From assembly GCA_964393605.1 (NCBI GenBank), contig CAYMUL010000015.1:1-64000 (forward strand): a stretch of DNA of 64,000 nucleotides. The letters run 5' to 3'. The position numbers and the translations under genes were made by a program. The notes below the pieces were generated by a model, which was given only the letters and a program-made list of their open reading frames with translations, was not told where the DNA came from and did no database searches. Below are positions 54,329-61,979 of the stretch, one piece after another. Source of the stretch: CAYMUL01 sp964393605 (GTDB lineage Bacteria > Bacteroidota > Ignavibacteria > Ignavibacteriales > Ignavibacteriaceae). Position 1 is the first letter of the stretch. Each line of letters starts with the position of its first letter.

Positions 54329-55435
54329 GTTGGTTCAAATATCTGTAAAGAACAAAATGAAATCAAATCACAACTGGCGGAGTTTTACGGCGCAAATGGA
54401 GCGCGTTGGTTCAAATATCTGTAAAGAACAAAATGAAATCAAATCACAACTAATGAGCGGCATCGCGTCGCTGGAACTCGTTGGTTCAAATATCTGTAAA
54501 GAACAAAATGAAATCAAATCACAACCAGCATGGAAGCGACAACCGCCGTATGCAGGTTGGTTCAAATATCTGTAAAGAACAAAATGAAATCAAATCACAA
54601 CCCAAATTGACGCTAATATCTATCTAAGCAAGTTGGTTCAAATATCTGTAAAGAACAAAATGAAATCAAATCACAACATCTTTGTTTTCATTTTATTCCT
54701 TTATTTGTTGGTTCAAATATCTGTAAAGAACAAAATGAAATCAAATCACAACCAAGTCTCCGTCTTCTTCAACTGCCGGTTCGTTGGTTCAAATATCTGT
54801 AAAGAACAAAATGAAATCAAATCACAACCTCAATGCTTGTGCGGCGTTCTTATCTTTCGTTGGTTCAAATATCTGTAAAGAACAAAATGAAATCAAATCA
54901 CAACTAAAGCCTTTAGCTTCGCATAACTTTTTAAGTTGGTTCAAATATCTGTAAAGAACAAAATGAAATCAAATCACAACTGACTGCGCTGCGATCAGTT
55001 GGCGCAACCGGTTGGTTCAAATATCTGTAAAGAACAAAATGAAATCAAATCACAACGCCTCGAACAATAGCCCTTCCCTCATTGCAGTTGGTTCAAATAT
55101 CTGTAAAGAACAAAATGAAATCAAATCACAACTTGTTATCGCGATTATTACGGCAACCGCAAGTTGGTTCAAATATCTGTAAAGAACAAAATGAAATCAA
55201 ATCACAACTCCGCGCGCCCGGAGCGGAGATGAGTTAAAGTTGGTTCAAATATCTGTAAAGAACAAAATGAAATCAAATCACAACTGTTTTGTTGGTTCTG
55301 TATTCGTTCATAGGTTGGTTCAAATATCTGTAAAGAACAAAATGAAATCAAATCACAACCGCGAGGCGTATTAGACATTTTTAACAACAGTTGGTTCAAA
55401 TATCTTCAAAGAACAAATCGAAAGCAATTCACAAC
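54329..55435 (-). CRISPR. Type II-C CRISPR array, 15 repeats of 46 bp
   Basis: Fourteen identical repeats begin at 54329, 54405, 54480, 54556, 54632, 54707, 54783, 54859, 54935, 55011, 55087, 55163, 55239 and 55314; a fifteenth at 55390 has six changes. On the plus strand the repeat starts GTTGGTTCAAATATCTG and ends GAAATCAAATCACAAC. The 14 internal spacers are 29-30 bases and all different; a 15th unit of 30 bases (55436-55465) lies before a repeat remnant. The minus-strand form starts GTTGTGATTTGATTTC, like Bacteroidota II-C repeats, and pairs with the tracrRNA at 48135-48226, so guide RNAs are read from the minus strand. Spacers could not be searched against phages here. Confidence 0.97.
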
Positions 55436-55465
55436 TAACGTCCCAAAACTCACCGCGGCGGGCTA

Positions 55466-55503
55466 GTTGCTTCAAGTATCTTCAAAATATTCTATTAAAG
55501 AAC
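55466..55503 (-). repeat. Sixteenth, decayed CRISPR repeat remnant
   Basis: GTTGCTTCAAGTATCTTCAA on the plus strand matches the first 20 bases of the decayed fifteenth repeat except at two positions; then similarity breaks up before AAAGAAC. It lies exactly one spacer length (30 bases) beyond repeat 15 and marks the oldest end of the array. Confidence 0.7.
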
Positions 55504-55557
55504 GACCAATATTTTCTTCTTTAACTCGCCTTAAAAATACTCGCCAACTTTGCAGTT

Positions 55558-55758
55558 AAACGGAATTCTTTTTTACTGCATTGGCATCTTTTGGTTACAC
55601 GGAGAGACACGAAGATTTTTCACAGAGTTACACGGAGCTGCAAAATTCTCTGTGCAACTTTGTGCCTTCTCAGTGGAACTTTGTGTAACTTACTTTTTTT
55701 TCCGCAAGATGCAAAATGTTATACAGAAACCTCTTCACAACAACTGCGAAATGAAAAA
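55558..55758. repeat. Interspersed noncoding element, copy A
   Basis: The copy starts CGGAATTCTTTTTTACTGC, continues GGTTACACGGAGAGACACGA, AGATTTTTCACAGAGTTACA and CTCTGTGCAACTTTGTGCCT, then AACTTTGTGTAACTTAC and TTTTTTTTCCGCAAGATGC. The inverted halves (GTTACACGGAG and CTCTGTGCAACTTTGTGTAAC) could fold into a long imperfect hairpin. It ends beside the tiny membrane ORF at 55759-55866. Two further copies lie at 56124-56300 and 56322-56490. Confidence 0.8.
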
Positions 55759-55866
55759 TTAATCCTTTGAATAATCGCGAAATGGATTAGAACTTTTGCC
55801 CGGAAATATAATCATGAGCAAAAAGAATATTATGAAGATAAAGAGATAAAACAACCATTCAAGCAT
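55759..55866 (-). CDS. Tiny single-helix membrane protein (35 residues)
   Basis: The 35-residue product is a hydrophobic helix (LEWLFYLFIFIIFFLLMIIF) followed by a polar tail PGKSSNPFRDYSKD. The tail is repeated, with conservative changes (FPCKNRNPLRDHSKD), on the same strand next to repeat copy C, which argues that it is or was coding. A TATATTTG box lies just upstream of the ATG, too close for a normal leader. I do not recognise the family. Confidence 0.4.
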   Translation of the reverse strand: MLEWLFYLFIFIIFFLLMIIFPGKSSNPFRDYSKD

Positions 55867-56123
55867 GGTGCAAATATAGATAAAAGAAAACAAAAAATGG
55901 GGCACGTTTGAAAGTCGAAGAAAATCATAGTCAGCATTGTAGCTTACGCGAGTGTCAATCAACTAAAACCCGCCCAAATTTTTTTTGATTAACCTCCAAC
56001 CCAATTATGTTCGCCGGTTAATTTATATATCCACTTTTTCCTTTTCCCAATTTTCCATAAAAACATTTATTAAACTCCCCGCCCAACAAGCGCGGCAAAT
56101 ACATTCTCGACGCCTTGCGGTTA

Positions 56124-56300
56124 CACGGAATTCTTTTTTACCGCGCAATAGCATCTTTTGGTTACACGGAGAGACACGAAGATTTTTCACAGATATACAC
56201 GGAGTTGCAAAATTCTCTGTGCAACTTTGTGCCTCCTCAGTGGAACTTTGTGTAACTTACTTTTTTTTCCGCAAACTGCGCAATGTTATACAGAAACCTC
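56124..56300. repeat. Interspersed noncoding element, copy B
   Basis: It shares the whole block of copy A from CGGAATTCTTTTTTACCGC through GCAACTTTGTGCCTCCTCAG to TTTTTTTTCCGCAAACTGCG, with a handful of base changes, and lacks the downstream ORF tail. Copy C follows within 25 bases. Confidence 0.8.
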
Positions 56301-56321
56301 GCCGCAAAAACCTTCGCGAAC

Positions 56322-56490
56322 TTTGGTTACACGGAGAGACACGAAGATTTTTCACAGAGTTACACGGAGTTGCAAAATTCTCTGTGCAACTTTGTGCCTT
56401 CTCAGTGGAACTTTGTGTAACTTACTTTTTTTTCCGCAAGATGCGCAATGTTATACAGAGACATCTTCGCAACAACTGCGAAATGAAAAA
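56322..56490. repeat. Interspersed noncoding element, copy C
   Basis: It matches copy A closely from TTTGGTTACACGGAGAGACA to CAACAACTGCGAAATGAAAA. On its right side lies the C-terminal remnant of the tiny membrane protein. The copies share no terminal inverted repeats typical of insertion sequences. Confidence 0.8.
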
Positions 56491-56491
56491 T

Positions 56492-56547
56492 TAATCCTTT
56501 GAGTGATCGCGTAAAGGATTTCTATTCTTGCACGGAAATGCAACAGC
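56492..56547 (-). pseudogene. C-terminal remnant of the tiny membrane protein gene
   Basis: The minus strand reads VAFPCKNRNPLRDHSKD and a stop, aligning with the end of the 35-residue protein at 55759-55866. The helical part is missing and a stop codon precedes it. Confidence 0.5.
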
Positions 56548-56550
56548 TAA

Positions 56551-57267
56551 CTATGGTAAGAATTTATCTTCCGACGGATTTGAAAATATGCCATAGAAAT
56601 CAGGGAATTTAACCGAAGCGGAAGCCCCGGAGTGATCGTACACGGTTATAGAAATATCGCTAACAAACAATTTAACATATGTTACATAAACATCGCGCGG
56701 AGCCGGCAATGCGGGTGGATACAAACCAAAATGCTCAAACGCCGTAAGATAAGTATATCCTGAATAGCACGGTTTCACCGAAGCTCCAAAAACATCTCCA
56801 TGACTCTCAATACCATTGTCAGTTAATACAAAATAGTAAAGATATGCCGAATAAACTCCATTGTTACCGCGATGAATTCCCTTATTTGAAATGTTGAAAG
56901 TCATCTTTTTTAAGAAAGGAGTAACATTAATTGTATCCATATCAGCATAGAATGGAGTGCTGCATTCATTAGTAGAATCATCCGGGCGGACGATGAGGGA
57001 AACGATATTTATTTTTTCAATGTTCAATACAACAGCCGCAATATCGTCTTGTCCATCTTCATCTCCAACGATGACCCAGGGTATCGGCATTTCATTTTTG
57101 AATTGGCTTAAGCTATCATATTCATGACTTGAAAGGAGAATCTGAGGCGGATGATTTTCCCCTTTGGCATTATCCTCAAAAATATTTGTTGTCGTTTCCA
57201 CACACCCGGATATTAGCGTAAAGATTGTAACTATTATCCATAACGATATCGTTTTATAAAATTTCAT
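56551..57267 (-). CDS. Lipoprotein of unknown function
   Basis: The 238-residue protein starts with a lipoprotein signal (MKFYKTISLWIIVTIFTLIS, lipobox ISGC). The mature part includes HPPQILLSSHEYDSLSQFKN and a stretch VIVGDEDGQDDIAAVVLNIE typical of Ig-like, calcium-type domains, followed by beta strands. I place the start at the ATG at 57267 because of a strong AAAGGAGG site upstream; the longer frame has no signal. No family recognised. Probably anchored in a membrane facing the periplasm or outside. Confidence 0.75.
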   Translation of the reverse strand: MKFYKTISLWIIVTIFTLISGCVETTTNIFEDNAKGENHPPQILLSSHEYDSLSQFKNEMPIPWVIVGDEDGQDDIAAVVLNIEKINIVSLIVRPDDSTNECSTPFYADMDTINVTPFLKKMTFNISNKGIHRGNNGVYSAYLYYFVLTDNGIESHGDVFGASVKPCYSGYTYLTAFEHFGLYPPALPAPRDVYVTYVKLFVSDISITVYDHSGASASVKFPDFYGIFSNPSEDKFLP

Positions 57268-57342
57268 TTTGAAATACCTCCTTTTAAAACATTCATTAGA
57301 TTTTTTTATTTCCGGGATTTCTGCACCGGTTATAATTTCCAT

Positions 57343-57812
57343 ATTTGATTTACGACAAAGTTAAACAGAAAAGTCTTTCATGCAAATCCATTTTTATAAG
57401 GCAAGCAGTGAAATTCACTTTACAGTTTGAGTGATGAGTTATAGCATGACACAACACATGAATATGTGTTTGTATCTTGTGCATGCTTCAGCAACAATTT
57501 TAGAAAATGTAGATAAAATGTTCTCGGTAAAAAAAGGAAGATTGCGTTTTTTTTAATTCAGAGTTGTCGAACATGATCAACAATATTTCAATCTTAATAT
57601 TAACTGATGTTACGCAAAACTACCAATAGCAGACTGATGACACAGATACTACTGATTTTCACAGATTTCTATCTGCGAATATCAGTCAAAATCAGTGTTC
57701 TATTTCAAATCATGATAGTCACGAGAATCGGATAATCCGAGCGGCCGCATAACTTTTTGTTGACTAATTGAAATCCCACTCGCATCCCAACTTTCAATTT
57801 GAAAAAAGTATT
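57343..57812. other. Intergenic region with an interspersed element copy
   Basis: About 470 bases without a gene. From about 57604 it carries a copy of the element described at 20918-21068 (AACTGATGTTACGCAA, then CTGATGACACAGATACTACT and TTTTCACAGATTTCTATCTG), which can fold through AAAATCAGT against ACTGATTTT. The right-hand TTGCGTAA end is missing. I see no sigma-54 promoter (GG-N10-GC) near the lipoprotein gene. Confidence 0.55.
57604..57705. repeat. Second copy of the TTACGCAA-bounded element (right end lost)
   Basis: The left end and internal hairpin match the copy at 20918-21068, but the sequence diverges before the right inverted repeat. The hairpin is better preserved here: ACTGATTTT and CAGAT pair with ATCTG and AAAATCAGT. 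Confidence 0.5.
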
Positions 57813-58334
57813 TTACCGCAGCGATGCACAAGCATGACAGTAGTCTTCTCCTTTAATATCAACCTCATCAACGGTTGAGGAAGAGTGCATAACACAAAAC
57901 CAATCGCGGCAGTGTTTCAAACCGAATGTGTGTCCGAGTTCGTGGAGTAATTCTTTTTTAAAACGTTGCAAAAGTTTCATCTCATCTTTTTCTAATCCGT
58001 AAAACTCATTGTGCAATCTGCTCGTTGAAACAATCGCCGCTTTCCCGGAAAGTTGCGCTTCACCAAATACAAAGGTTAAAACGGGAACGAATAAATCAAG
58101 TTGAGTTATCACAATTATCTTTTCATAATCGCGAGAGAAATTTTTAAATGCATGTTCTAATATTTTTGTTGAGTAATACTGATTCCTACTCCGATCAAAT
58201 ATTTCAGATTGCGAAATGGAACTAAGATTTTCAATCGAACATTTGAAATTGAATTTCAGTTCCAGCAAATTTCTTGCAAACTCCAAAAGCTCGCGGTTAG
58301 AAAAATCGAACTGAACAATTGCACAATTATGCAT
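57813..58334 (-). CDS. amzA: Archaemetzincin-type zinc metalloprotease
   Basis: The 173-residue protein carries the archaemetzincin signature: HELGHTFGLKHC with three zinc-binding histidines and catalytic Glu, then four residues to CVM with the Met-turn, and 16 residues later CHAC, a second zinc site. The N-terminal part is shorter than in many homologues but typical for prokaryotic ones. ATG at 58334 or the GTG at 58337 starts it, directly against the stop of the response regulator gene, so it belongs to the same operon. No signal peptide, so it acts in the cytoplasm. Natural substrates of the family are not known. Confidence 0.9.
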   Translation of the reverse strand: MHNCAIVQFDFSNRELLEFARNLLELKFNFKCSIENLSSISQSEIFDRSRNQYYSTKILEHAFKNFSRDYEKIIVITQLDLFVPVLTFVFGEAQLSGKAAIVSTSRLHNEFYGLEKDEMKLLQRFKKELLHELGHTFGLKHCRDWFCVMHSSSTVDEVDIKGEDYCHACASLR

Positions 58335-58337
58335 CAC

Positions 58338-59675
58338 TCAATTCTTTAGTCTATACTTGCTGATCTTATTGTAAAGCGTAACGCGATCAATTTTGAGTGC
58401 CGTTGCCGAGCGTGAAATATTCCAATTATATTTATTCAGAATTTTTTTAATGTGGATTCTCTCCATATCTGCAAGGGTTTCGGCGTTATTGTTGTAATCA
58501 TTATTCGCGCGTATCGGCAAATCCTTTGCGGTTATTAAGGGCGGTTTCCCGATAACCATTGCCCGCTCGATTGCATTTTCAAGTTCGCGCACGTTCCCGG
58601 GCCAATTGTGATTCATTATTATCTCCATCGCATCAGGCGAAATTGAAGTAAATGTTTTGTTCATCGCACGTGAAAATTTTGCAATGAAGAAATTTGCAAG
58701 CAATGGAATGTCGGTTCTTCTTTCGCGAAGCGGAGGTACATAAATTGTGAAGACATTTAATCTGTAATAAAGATCTTCTCTAAATTTATTTTCTTCCACA
58801 AGTTTTTCGAGAGAATCATTCGTCGCGGAAATCAATCTGAAATTTACTTTTACAAATTCATTTCCACCGATGCGATTGAACTGCTTTGTTTCAAGTGCGC
58901 GCAAAAGTTCAACTTGCATTTTAGGAGAAACACTTCCAACTTCATCGAGAAACAGAGTGCCGCCGTCAGCCATTTCAATTTTTCCTTTGCGCCTGTATTG
59001 CGCACCGGTGAACGCGCCCTTTTCATGTCCGAACAATTCACTTTCAAGCAAACTTTCGGCAAACGCTCCGCAATTAACGGGAATGATTGGATAATATTTT
59101 CGCGGCGAGTTGACGTGTATCGCCTTGGCAATTAATTCTTTTCCCGTTCCGCTTTCTCCGCGAATCAACACTGTTGTATCCTGTTTTGAAACCATGTTGA
59201 TCAGATCAAAAACTTTTTTTATCTCTTCGCTTTCGCCGATGAGATCATCGAGCCGAATCATCTCATCGATGCTTGTTTTCAGAACTAAATTTTCTTTACT
59301 TAACTTTTTATGATTGAGTGCGCGTTCGATTAGATGAGAAAGTTCATCGGGATCGACGGGCTTTGTAACATAATCGAAAGCACCGTTCTTAAGTGCTTGA
59401 ACAGCAGTCGGAACCGATGCGAACGCGGTAATAATTATCACGACACACTCGGGATCAGTAATTTTTATTTTATCGAGAAGTTCGAGCCCGCTCATCTTCG
59501 GCATTTTAATATCGGCGAGAACAATATCCCATTTCCCCGGAGAAAATTTTTCAAGTACGTCGAATGCATCTTCAAATGTATCAACTTCAAACCCATCTTC
59601 TTCAAACCAATGTTTGAGAGAATTGCGAACGATTTCTTCATCGTCAACGATTAATAATTTATTATTCTTATCCAT
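58338..59675 (-). CDS. Sigma-54-dependent response regulator (NtrC/AtoC family)
   Basis: The 445-residue protein has a receiver domain (1-120, phospho-acceptor Asp55 in IVLADIKMPKMSG), a sigma-54 AAA+ domain with Walker A GESGTGKELIAKAI and the sigma-54-contacting loop GAFTGA, and a C-terminal Fis-type helix-turn-helix (SATALKIDRVTLYNKISKY). It should open sigma-54 promoters after phosphorylation. It overlaps the histidine kinase start region by eight bases, so the kinase is its partner. Confidence 0.94.
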   Translation of the reverse strand: MDKNNKLLIVDDEEIVRNSLKHWFEEDGFEVDTFEDAFDVLEKFSPGKWDIVLADIKMPKMSGLELLDKIKITDPECVVIIITAFASVPTAVQALKNGAFDYVTKPVDPDELSHLIERALNHKKLSKENLVLKTSIDEMIRLDDLIGESEEIKKVFDLINMVSKQDTTVLIRGESGTGKELIAKAIHVNSPRKYYPIIPVNCGAFAESLLESELFGHEKGAFTGAQYRRKGKIEMADGGTLFLDEVGSVSPKMQVELLRALETKQFNRIGGNEFVKVNFRLISATNDSLEKLVEENKFREDLYYRLNVFTIYVPPLRERRTDIPLLANFFIAKFSRAMNKTFTSISPDAMEIIMNHNWPGNVRELENAIERAMVIGKPPLITAKDLPIRANNDYNNNAETLADMERIHIKKILNKYNWNISRSATALKIDRVTLYNKISKYRLKN

Positions 59676-61293
59676 GATTCACTTCCTCTCTGTTTTTAAT
59701 TTCAGATTGCGAAAGAGGCAAACTAATTTTTACTGTTGTGCCTTCATTCACAATGCTGTTAATGTTAATTGTTCCGTTGTGCTGCTTGACAATTCCGTAC
59801 GCAACCGATAAACCCAAACCGGTTCCCTTGCCTTCTTTTTTTGTTGTAAAGAAGGGTTCATAAATTTTGTTTATCACTTCGGGAGGAATTCCACAACCGC
59901 TATCGGCAATTATAATCTCAACATCATCTTCATAAACCGAAAGAACTATTTTCAACTTACCTCCTTCATTCATCGATTCGACTGCGTTAATCATGATAGC
60001 AAGTAACAGTTGTTGAATATGATCTTTGTCGCAATGAATTATTATCTCTTCATCGGGAATAATTTTTTCAAGTTGAATATTGTTTATAGTTAGATGATGG
60101 CGAATAAGTAATAAACAGTGATCGAGAATTGCATTCAGACTATTCGCCTCAATTTTATTTTCGGATGTGTGTGAAAAGAGCAAAAGATTTTTCACAATCT
60201 TTCCGCATCTATCAGATTCGCGCGCAATTAATTGCAAGTATGAGATTAGTGTTGAATATTTATCTGCCTCTCCGCCGGTTATCAATTTTTTTGTAATGAG
60301 TTTGCTGTAAGTTAAAATTCCTTCGAGTGGATTGTTCAACTCGTGTGCAACTGTTGCAGAAAGTTTTCCGAGCGATGCAATTTTTTCGAGTTGAACCATG
60401 TTTCCATAAATGCTTTTCAGTTCTTCTGTTTTTTCATTTACCTTTTCATTTAATTTTTCATTCCAAGATTTTATTTCACTATATGCTTTATTAAGATTTT
60501 CCGACATCATGTTGAAGTTGTTGGTCAATAATCCGAATTCATCGTTCGAAGAAATATCCATCGAGTATTCCAGGTTTCCCGAGCTGATTTCGTTCGTCGC
60601 TTTTATCAGTTCTTTTATTCGAAGATGAAGTAATATCCAGATAAACAAACCGGAAAAAATTGAAATCAGCAGCGTGATAACTATTGATGAAAATAATTGG
60701 TTACTTTTGCTGAGAGCAATTTCTTTATCCGCATTTGCGAGGGACATTTGTACATCAAGCACGCCCAGAATTTCTATACTTTTAGGATGAACATGGCACT
60801 CTGCAGAAGAGCATGCATCCTCATTGCGAATAGGATTGATAAGCCCGAGAACGCGGTTTCCTTTTTCGTTTTTGAAAATTCTTATTCTCTCTTTGTTAGT
60901 TAAATCTGATCGTGGTTTTGAAACTGCATGACATGGTGAACAAGATTCCGACTGCATATCGGCGCTGCTGAAAATTTCTTCATCCTTTGTAGAAAAAATA
61001 ATCTCCCCTCTTTTATTGTAAATGCGAATTCCTTCAACTCCGGGTTCATCGCCGACGGTTTGAATTATTTGATGAACATCTTCTCTTCTGTTTAATAGCA
61101 TACCATAACGGGTGGAACGTTTTATAATATCACTATTTCTTATTGCTGAAATTTCGATGAGGTTCATTATTTGCTGCTCTTGTTTGCTAATAGAATAGTA
61201 TGTGTTGATTGTAAAAATTATCAACAGAATTACTAATAGACTGACGAAAAGTCTAAAAGCCAACGAGTGGAATATGGAGTATCGGAGTTTCAT
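59668..61293 (-). CDS. Membrane histidine kinase with periplasmic haem motifs
   Basis: The 541-residue sensor has two membrane helices (about 10-29 and 200-222) around a periplasmic domain. That domain holds CSPCH near residue 119 and CSSAECH near residue 165, both able to bind c-type haem (CXXCH and the rarer CX4CH). A HAMP domain (about 222-275), a coiled-coil linker, HisKA with His317 (SATVAHELNNPLEG) and HATPase (DSGCGIPPEVINKI, GTGLGLSVAYGIV) follow. It probably senses redox state, oxygen or a small gas and passes phosphate to the adjacent sigma-54 regulator. Confidence 0.9.
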   Translation of the reverse strand: MKLRYSIFHSLAFRLFVSLLVILLIIFTINTYYSISKQEQQIMNLIEISAIRNSDIIKRSTRYGMLLNRREDVHQIIQTVGDEPGVEGIRIYNKRGEIIFSTKDEEIFSSADMQSESCSPCHAVSKPRSDLTNKERIRIFKNEKGNRVLGLINPIRNEDACSSAECHVHPKSIEILGVLDVQMSLANADKEIALSKSNQLFSSIVITLLISIFSGLFIWILLHLRIKELIKATNEISSGNLEYSMDISSNDEFGLLTNNFNMMSENLNKAYSEIKSWNEKLNEKVNEKTEELKSIYGNMVQLEKIASLGKLSATVAHELNNPLEGILTYSKLITKKLITGGEADKYSTLISYLQLIARESDRCGKIVKNLLLFSHTSENKIEANSLNAILDHCLLLIRHHLTINNIQLEKIIPDEEIIIHCDKDHIQQLLLAIMINAVESMNEGGKLKIVLSVYEDDVEIIIADSGCGIPPEVINKIYEPFFTTKKEGKGTGLGLSVAYGIVKQHNGTININSIVNEGTTVKISLPLSQSEIKNREEVNHG

Positions 61294-61393
61294 TATAATC
61301 TCTCATATCTTCTATTCAAACTTATTGATAATAAAATTCTCTCACAACGATTGCTATTTATCGAGCAAATGATAAATCACACTCAAAAATAAA

Positions 61394-61420
61394 TTTGAAT
61401 GAACGATTAATTTATATTTG
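61394..61420 (+). promoter_or_regulatory. Predicted promoter of the Lrp-type regulator
   Basis: TTTG (61394-61397) and TATATTTG (61413-61420) match the Bacteroidota promoter boxes, though the 15-base gap is slightly short. It places the transcription start near 61427 and argues against the in-frame TTG at 61418 as the translation start. Confidence 0.4.
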
Positions 61421-61486
61421 GAAATAATTAAGATGTACCTTAATATTGCAACCAATTATTTACAAATACCTAAATTATTAAAGCAA

Positions 61487-61942
61487 ATGCCAACAGACGA
61501 CTTAGATATTAAACTGCTAAATCTTTTACAAACGAACGGAAGAATCAAAAGGAACGAGCTCGCCGAGATGGTCGGGCTTTCACTTCCCGCCGTCAGCGAT
61601 AGATTAAATAAACTTGAAGAAAAAGGAATTATCGAAAAATATTCCACCGTGATTAATCGCAAAAAACTCGGTTATGATATTATGACTTTTATTATGGTCG
61701 TCAGCGATTCATCCAAACAATATAAAGGATTGACAACAAAAGCGGAGAAACATCCGGCGATACTTGAGTGTCATGCAATTCTCGGCGAAGGTTCGCATCT
61801 CTTAAAAGCAATAGCAAAAGATACTGCCGACCTTGAAAAACTTTTGAGCGAAATTCAAACCTGGCCCGGCGTTCACGCCACTAATACTTTATTTGTTCTT
61901 TCGACAAACAAAGAAACAACCGAAATAAAATTGACATCATAA
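61487..61942 (+). CDS. Lrp/AsnC family transcriptional regulator
   Basis: The 151-residue regulator has an N-terminal winged helix (DLDIKLLNLLQTNGRIKRNE, LAEMVGLSLPAVSDRLNKLE) and a C-terminal RAM ligand domain (IMTFIMVVSD, ECHAILGEGSHLLKAIAKD, WPGVHATNTLFVLST). I choose the ATG at 61487 because MPTDDLDIKLL aligns with family starts. It probably senses an amino acid or glutamine. The glutamine synthetase gene follows by 38 bases on the same strand, so control of nitrogen assimilation is likely. Confidence 0.88.
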   Translation: MPTDDLDIKLLNLLQTNGRIKRNELAEMVGLSLPAVSDRLNKLEEKGIIEKYSTVINRKKLGYDIMTFIMVVSDSSKQYKGLTTKAEKHPAILECHAILGEGSHLLKAIAKDTADLEKLLSEIQTWPGVHATNTLFVLSTNKETTEIKLTS

Positions 61943-61979
61943 TTTTTAATTTACTAATCAACAACTATAGGAGGACTCT

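Noticed and set aside
54330..54878. Open frames running through the CRISPR repeats
   Set aside because: They are created by the repeat having no stop in one frame; the product would be repeat-derived.
55390..55503. Reading the decayed repeats as the tracrRNA anti-repeat
   Set aside because: They lie at exact repeat spacing and lack the nexus and terminator hairpins that the 48.1 kb candidate has.
55985..56502. Long open frames (169 and 114 codons) through repeat copies B and C
   Set aside because: Their products are repetitive translations of the noncoding element in a chance open frame, with no start signal.
57343..57812. Sigma-54 promoter for the archaemetzincin or lipoprotein region
   Set aside because: No GG-N10-GC type element was found at a plausible position on either strand.
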